A stretch of DNA of 38,186 nt, from NCBI GenBank assembly GCA_016839915.1, contig JAEOTH010000204.1, positions 1-38,186 on the forward strand. Direction: 5' to 3'. The first letter of the stretch is position 1, and each line of letters opens with the position of its first letter. The position numbers and the translations under genes were made by a program. The DNA is from Promethearchaeota archaeon. Its GTDB lineage: Archaea; Asgardarchaeota; Lokiarchaeia; Sigyniarchaeales; SOKP01. The notes under the pieces were generated by a model. It was not told where the DNA came from and searched no databases. It worked only from the letters and a program-made list of their open reading frames with translations. Shown here one piece after another: positions 33,835 through 38,186 of the stretch.

Positions 33835-34422
33835 TCATTTAATTTTTGCTAAATTATATCCCTGTTCAATTAATTCATAATTAATTTTACCTAAATTTTT
33901 TCCCATTCGCTTAAGAACAACGGTTTTCAAATTATCCAAATTTAGATCTGGTAAAGCTTTAGATAGTAACCCCAAAATGGGTGTGTTAATTACTGGATTT
34001 CCATCTATAGTAAGATCTTTTTCAATTGCTAGTTTACTAATATCCGCAGCAACAATCTTAGTTTCGTTGCTTAAATTGAATTTACTAATAAAATATTCAG
34101 GTTCTTTTTCAGAATTGATTATAAAGACCCCATCTTTTCTCAGAGAAGAAACAATCTCATGATTTAACACAGTTTCATCAAATATTATTAAAATATTTGG
34201 ATTTTCTATTTGTGCCCTGTCCCATATAGTATCTAACCGAGAGAGTTTAGTATATGCTTGGACGGGTGCCCCTCGCCTCTCTGCTCCAAATGATGGATAT
34301 GCGTGTACATCAACAAAATTACCACTTAAAAAAGCGGCCTCAGCAATAATTTCACAAGCAGTCACTGCTCCTTGTCCTCCTCTCCCATGAATGATGATTT
34401 CAATATTTTCTGTTTGATTCAT
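33835..34422 (-). CDS. porG: Pyruvate:ferredoxin oxidoreductase, gamma subunit
   Basis: 195 residues, typical PorG. GRGGQGAVTACEIIAEAA (13-30) is the conserved glycine-rich start, and PSFGAERRGAPVQAY (about 43-57) is the family signature. It completes the alpha-beta-gamma-delta enzyme whose other genes lie 2.6 kb away on the same strand. In most archaea the order is porG-porD-porA-porB without a break; here a kinase gene facing the other way separates it, so porG must have its own promoter upstream of 34422 and its own stop. Confidence 0.94.
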   Translation of the reverse strand: MNQTENIEIIIHGRGGQGAVTACEIIAEAAFLSGNFVDVHAYPSFGAERRGAPVQAYTKLSRLDTIWDRAQIENPNILIIFDETVLNHEIVSSLRKDGVFIINSEKEPEYFISKFNLSNETKIVAADISKLAIEKDLTIDGNPVINTPILGLLSKALPDLNLDNLKTVVLKRMGKNLGKINYELIEQGYNLAKIK

Positions 34423-34631
34423 AAATAAGACTTAAGAAAATTGGATAAATATTATTTATTATGAAGTTCAGCGGATAATATAAAATTTTTTTAAATTTCT
34501 TAAGGGAAGATAATTACTAAAAAATAATTGAATTATCAATTTAATAAAAGAAAGAATATTAATAAGATAAAGAAATTATAAATTATCATTAACTCAATAA
34601 TTAGCGATTCTAAAGTCTAGGCGAAAATATT

Positions 34632-35477
34632 GTGAAAAATGAGACAGGATATTTTGAAGGAAGAGGATTAAAAAAATTATTTTATCAATGCTGGTTACCT
34701 GATGATGGAGAAATAAAGGCATATATTATTGCTATTCATGGATGGGGTACACATTCGGATAGATTAAAAACTCCTGCTGAATATTTTACAGAAAAAGGAT
34801 ATGTCATCTATTCGTTTGACTTAAGAGGGCATTGGCGAAATGCTGGTGATATACCTGGGCATATAGAAAGCATGGATCATATCCAAAAAGATACACTTCT
34901 CTTCATGGATTTTATCCGTGAAATTGCAAAAGATAAAAAGATATTTTTAATGGGGCATTCATTTGGTGGATTAGCCAGTTTAATTTTTGCTCTACACCAT
35001 CCTGCACTGCCAGGAGTGCTAGTTTCCTCACCATTGTTAGGAATGTTTTTGAAATTATCAATGGGGAAAAAAGTAATAAAATCATTATCGAATACACTAG
35101 GTAAATTAGCACCAAATAAAATATTAGAGAATATTATTGATCAGAATCAATTGACAAGTGATTTAAAAATTTTAAGACACCATATATCAGATAAACATAA
35201 AATAGAAGTTATTTCTGCCAAATCAGCAACTGAAATTGATAAGTTTTCAAGATGGGCATTGGAAAATTCATCAAATCTATTATGCCCAATATTGCTAATG
35301 CAAGGCGGGGATGACAAAATCGTAGATAAAGATAAAACAAGAGAGTTTTTTGAGCAAGTTAGAAGCAAAGATAAGACATACCGGGAATATGACGGTTTTC
35401 TTCATGAATTATGGAATGAAAAAGGTAGAGCTCAAGTATATCAAGATATGTATGTATGGCTTGAAAAGCATTTGTGA
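34632..35477 (+). CDS. Alpha/beta hydrolase, monoacylglycerol lipase / lysophospholipase-like
   Basis: 281 residues. It has the layout of the MGL/Hydrolase_4 group: AIHGWGTHSDR (34-44), SFDLRGHWRNAG (61-72), nucleophile elbow GHSFGG (108-113, S110), acid D228 in MQGGDDKIV and H258 in DGFLHELWNE. Such enzymes release fatty acid from monoacylglycerols or lysophospholipids. The start is GTG at 34632; there is no in-frame ATG before the fold. No signal peptide. In an archaeon with ether lipids the natural substrate is uncertain; it may act on imported or fatty acyl compounds. The membrane flippase-like gene follows in the same direction with about 70 bases between. Confidence 0.88.
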   Translation: MKNETGYFEGRGLKKLFYQCWLPDDGEIKAYIIAIHGWGTHSDRLKTPAEYFTEKGYVIYSFDLRGHWRNAGDIPGHIESMDHIQKDTLLFMDFIREIAKDKKIFLMGHSFGGLASLIFALHHPALPGVLVSSPLLGMFLKLSMGKKVIKSLSNTLGKLAPNKILENIIDQNQLTSDLKILRHHISDKHKIEVISAKSATEIDKFSRWALENSSNLLCPILLMQGGDDKIVDKDKTREFFEQVRSKDKTYREYDGFLHELWNEKGRAQVYQDMYVWLEKHL

Positions 35478-35546
35478 TATAAAAATAAAATTATATATAT
35501 TGCAAAAATTCATCAATAATTACTGTTAATAAACCAATCTTTTTTG

Positions 35547-38186
35547 ATGAAAATGTCAAAACCTAATCGAAAAATCTCAAAAATTTTACTAATCAGTTTG
35601 ATAGTCTTAGCAGCTAGTAATGTCTTTGTTTTTTTTTTGATAAAACCTACTTTCGGACAAACCAGTAATAAGAAAAACGTGTTATTAATCAGTAAAGGAA
35701 ATGACGACTTGTTTGTACAAAGCATTGGAATTGATCAGGATAATTTTAACATTTCAAAAGTTTCTGATAGTGTCCCATTAGTATCAATTGGCTCTTGGAT
35801 TGATGTTGTTATCCTTTTTGATGTCCAATTTAATTCCTCAGAACAACAAATTGTTTCCAGTTTTGTTGATGCAGGTGGAGCTATTGTTATTTTTATGGGC
35901 CAGAATTTGCATGAGAATGCTACTTTATTGGATAAACTGGAAATAATAGATAATACGATATTCGAAGCAGGTAAATCAAAAAATCAAGAGCTTATGTTAT
36001 CCATAGTAAGTAATTACAGCCATCCAATTAGTAATAAAATTGATTGGAATTCTGCACCTGAGATGAAGGTTGATAATATGACAGTAATTCCTTCAGCTAG
36101 CTTAAATTCTTCCATTAAAAGAATAGTCGATGTTTATCCCGCTTCTAAGAATTTACAAATTGATCTATACCGCCAGCCATTCATACTAGAAAGAGTAATG
36201 GGAAGTGGAGAAGTAATTTTATTCTCTGGCTGGTTAGAAGCTGGAGCTAATTTAGATTTCAAAGTATGGCCATATTTCAATTATCTCTTATATGGGCTAA
36301 TATTTGAAAGTTTAGATTTACCATTTCAGACATACCCAGGATGGGCATATTCTCCAGTTCCACACTTTTTCGAACAAATAATAATAGGAATAATCATCTT
36401 AGTTCTCGCAGTTTTAGCAATTGCTTTATTTATTGTAGTTAAAAATAAATCTAGATCAAGTATGGATCAACAAACTATAGAAGTCCTAAAACTTAAAGCT
36501 GAGGAAGAAGAAAGAAAAAGATTAGAAGAATCTAAAGCTTTAGAAAAAAAATTAGATGAACAAGTGGATTTAAAAGATGATTGGGAAGTAATAGGAGTTC
36601 ATCGCCAATTAGGAGGATTTCTTTTTACATTTTTCATTGGTTTAATTTTAGTTTTACCACAATTACTTATCTCAAATTTCATAATGCCTCAGTTCATCCA
36701 ACCTTATCCTCAGGCCGCTGGTTGGTATAATTATGCTTACAATTTCTTTCAAATAGTATGGATTCTATTCGATTTTGGAACAAGTTTCGCGTTAGCCAAA
36801 TATTTCTCCCAATATCGAGTTAAAAATCCAGAAAAAGCAGTCCATTATATTCAGATTTATGTATGGTGGCAAATTTTTACTGGAATTATTCAAGTATCAC
36901 TAATTGCATTCATGGGTTCATTTATTTTTCCTTATACAAACCTTGCTCACATGAGTTGGATTTTCGTAGTTTACTCTTTTGTTCAATATCCTGGTGTATT
37001 TTTAGTCTTCATGTATAGTTTTCAAGGAATGCAACGCTCAGATTATTATCTGATATTATATATAGTATGGGAAATAGTATTTTTACTAATAGGACAAGTA
37101 ATTTTCTGTTACCTTGGTCGTTTATGGGGTGCTGCAAATCCAGTTTTTGGTGAAGCCTTAGGTGCTGGAATAGGATATGCTATTGCTAGATGTTTTGATT
37201 ATTGGATGACATTTATAATTTCAATTTTAATCTTTAGAAAACAAGGATTCTCTCCTAAAACGTGTTTTAGAATAGATTTTTCAAAAAAAGAGGTTAAAGA
37301 ATCGCTAGTTTATGGATCAAAATTAGGTATTGGAGAAGGTTTCGTACAATTAGGTTGGTTTATACAAGTAATAATAACGTCCTTATTTGTAGCAAATTAC
37401 TCCAACAATTTGGGTTGGTTTAATTTGGTTTGGACATTAGGGTTAGTTGTTCAACTTGTATCCCTCTTCTCAAATACTCTTCTTGGGGCATATAGTGAAT
37501 CAAGTTCTCATAATAAACAAAATTTAACAAAATTATACGTCTATCAAGCGTTTAGGTGGGGAAACTATTTTGCATTTTTCTTAATATCGGTTCTATTTGC
37601 TACAGGGGCGAAATTTTTGGTTGGAGCTGCTGGTGAGGAATATGGAGCTCCTGCTGTTAAATTTTTAATACCAATATTATTCTTCCATATTGGGGGTATC
37701 TTTTCCTGGTTGGTTGATCCTGTATTCCAAGGTACTGGACATACTGGTTATGCAATGATAGCGTGGATAATCGAACAATTGACTCGATCATTACTTATGT
37801 ATATTTTTGTAATACTTTTCAGAGATATGGTATTCGTTATTATAGCTTATATTCCTGCTGTTTTTGCTAAGGATATCATTGCCTGGTTAATTGTACGAAA
37901 AAAAATTATTAAATTTAAATTATATCCCTTTAAGACATTTTTAACACCGGCTATTTCAGCAATACTAAATTATATTGTCTTATTTTTTGTTGGTGAACTA
38001 ATATGGGCAATTCCTTTGGGAGATAAAATCATTAACACTGCTATATTGTTCCTATTAGGTATTTTTATTTTCATGTTCTTCTATGCTTTCTTAGATGGTT
38101 TTCTTGGTGGTTATGATGATAATACTTTAAAAGAATTTCAACGTGCGGCATCAATGGTAACTACTAGAGGAATTAGATTTTTCCCA
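35547..38186 (+). CDS. Large membrane protein: extracytoplasmic domain fused to a MOP/Wzx-like flippase (runs off window)
   Basis: An open frame from the ATG at 35547 to the last base gives at least 880 residues without a stop. A first hydrophobic segment (about 12-31) is followed by an extracytoplasmic domain (about 38-280) with DVVILFDVQF, SSFVDAGGAIVIFMG and GSGEVILFSGW, a pattern like glutamine-amidotransferase-fold or DUF4350-type sensors without an obvious catalytic cysteine. A second segment (about 286-308) leads to a charged coiled linker (about 310-355). From about 365 there are at least ten membrane helices with the DFGTSFALAKYFSQYR motif and layout of the oligosaccharide/polysaccharide flippase (MOP) superfamily. 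A second ATG two codons on (35553) is an alternative start. The last segment contains a loop after the final helix, so the true end is probably close beyond the window. Confidence 0.8.
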   Translation, partial: MKMSKPNRKISKILLISLIVLAASNVFVFFLIKPTFGQTSNKKNVLLISKGNDDLFVQSIGIDQDNFNISKVSDSVPLVSIGSWIDVVILFDVQFNSSEQQIVSSFVDAGGAIVIFMGQNLHENATLLDKLEIIDNTIFEAGKSKNQELMLSIVSNYSHPISNKIDWNSAPEMKVDNMTVIPSASLNSSIKRIVDVYPASKNLQIDLYRQPFILERVMGSGEVILFSGWLEAGANLDFKVWPYFNYLLYGLIFESLDLPFQTYPGWAYSPVPHFFEQIIIGIIILVLAVLAIALFIVVKNKSRSSMDQQTIEVLKLKAEEEERKRLEESKALEKKLDEQVDLKDDWEVIGVHRQLGGFLFTFFIGLILVLPQLLISNFIMPQFIQPYPQAAGWYNYAYNFFQIVWILFDFGTSFALAKYFSQYRVKNPEKAVHYIQIYVWWQIFTGIIQVSLIAFMGSFIFPYTNLAHMSWIFVVYSFVQYPGVFLVFMYSFQGMQRSDYYLILYIVWEIVFLLIGQVIFCYLGRLWGAANPVFGEALGAGIGYAIARCFDYWMTFIISILIFRKQGFSPKTCFRIDFSKKEVKESLVYGSKLGIGEGFVQLGWFIQVIITSLFVANYSNNLGWFNLVWTLGLVVQLVSLFSNTLLGAYSESSSHNKQNLTKLYVYQAFRWGNYFAFFLISVLFATGAKFLVGAAGEEYGAPAVKFLIPILFFHIGGIFSWLVDPVFQGTGHTGYAMIAWIIEQLTRSLLMYIFVILFRDMVFVIIAYIPAVFAKDIIAWLIVRKKIIKFKLYPFKTFLTPAISAILNYIVLFFVGELIWAIPLGDKIINTAILFLLGIFIFMFFYAFLDGFLGGYDDNTLKEFQRAASMVTTRGIRFFP

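Noticed and set aside
34423-34631. tRNA gene in the gap before the lipase-like gene
   Set aside because: No acceptor stem, T-loop GTTCRA box or cloverleaf could be found; the gap is AT-rich promoter-like DNA.
35513-35725. Minus-strand open frame of 70 codons
   Set aside because: It overlaps the start of the large flippase-like gene, whose signal-like segment explains the hydrophobic content on the other strand.
1-38186. CRISPR arrays, insertion sequences, phage genes
   Set aside because: No regularly spaced repeats, transposase motifs or phage structural proteins were seen on either strand.

Overview
The window looks like a chromosomal piece of an Asgard archaeon, most likely of the Lokiarchaeia (Promethearchaeota) kind. 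The domain level is clearly archaeal: a group II chaperonin, archaeal-type TrpRS, the RNA polymerase D / L18e / L13 / S9 cluster, an Sm-like protein, RIO2 kinase, TrmI, a Clp1/Grc3-type RNA kinase and four-subunit pyruvate:ferredoxin oxidoreductase. The Asgard assignment rests on eukaryote-like genes: a Rag/Gtr-type GTPase with its C-terminal roadblock-like domain (2034-2957), a degenerate GTPase-like protein (3958-5001), a PP1/PP2A-type phosphatase (25039-25947) and a membrane protein with a gelsolin-like N-terminal domain (27862-28644). The DNA is very AT-rich (about 30% GC by eye), and many starts are GTG or TTG. This is a reading of the sequence; no database search was possible.

Layout. 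1-2010: chaperonin start, an Lrp/AsnC regulator with a palindrome in its own promoter, and TrpRS. 2034-5001: Rag-type GTPase, a small unknown gene, YjbQ and the pseudo-GTPase. 5120-7840: a small unknown basic protein, TrmI with a tRNA-binding OB-fold gene directly behind it, and a COG1340-like coiled-coil protein. 7981-11572: SHMT, then rpoD-L18e-L13-S9. 11578-14096: the last two shikimate-pathway enzymes, EPSP synthase and chorismate synthase, divergent from a shared promoter region. 14182-21335: zinc-ribbon protein, Gfo/Idh oxidoreductase, Mut7-C RNase, FmdE-like protein, an alpha/beta hydrolase, the Clp1-like kinase, and an ATP-grasp protein with a 55-residue ORF behind it. 21378-24958: membrane-anchored hydrolase, an acidic cysteine-tailed protein, and an orphan Eco57I/TaqI-like adenine DNA methyltransferase. 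25039-28644: PPP phosphatase, LSM protein, methyltransferase, and a gelsolin-like membrane protein followed by RIO2. 28735-34422: porDAB, a four-PAS histidine kinase on the opposite strand, then porG. 34632-end: a lysophospholipase-like hydrolase and a large membrane protein, cut by the window edge, joining an extracytoplasmic domain to a MOP/Wzx-like flippase.

How it fits together. Much of the window concerns making RNA and protein: tRNA charging and modification, ribosomal proteins, RNA polymerase, RIO2, the RNA kinase, LSM and Mut7-C. Central metabolism is represented by SHMT, POR and the shikimate genes. The most interesting layer is eukaryote-like signalling and cytoskeleton-type genes. 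No tRNA, rRNA, CRISPR array, transposase or phage gene was seen.
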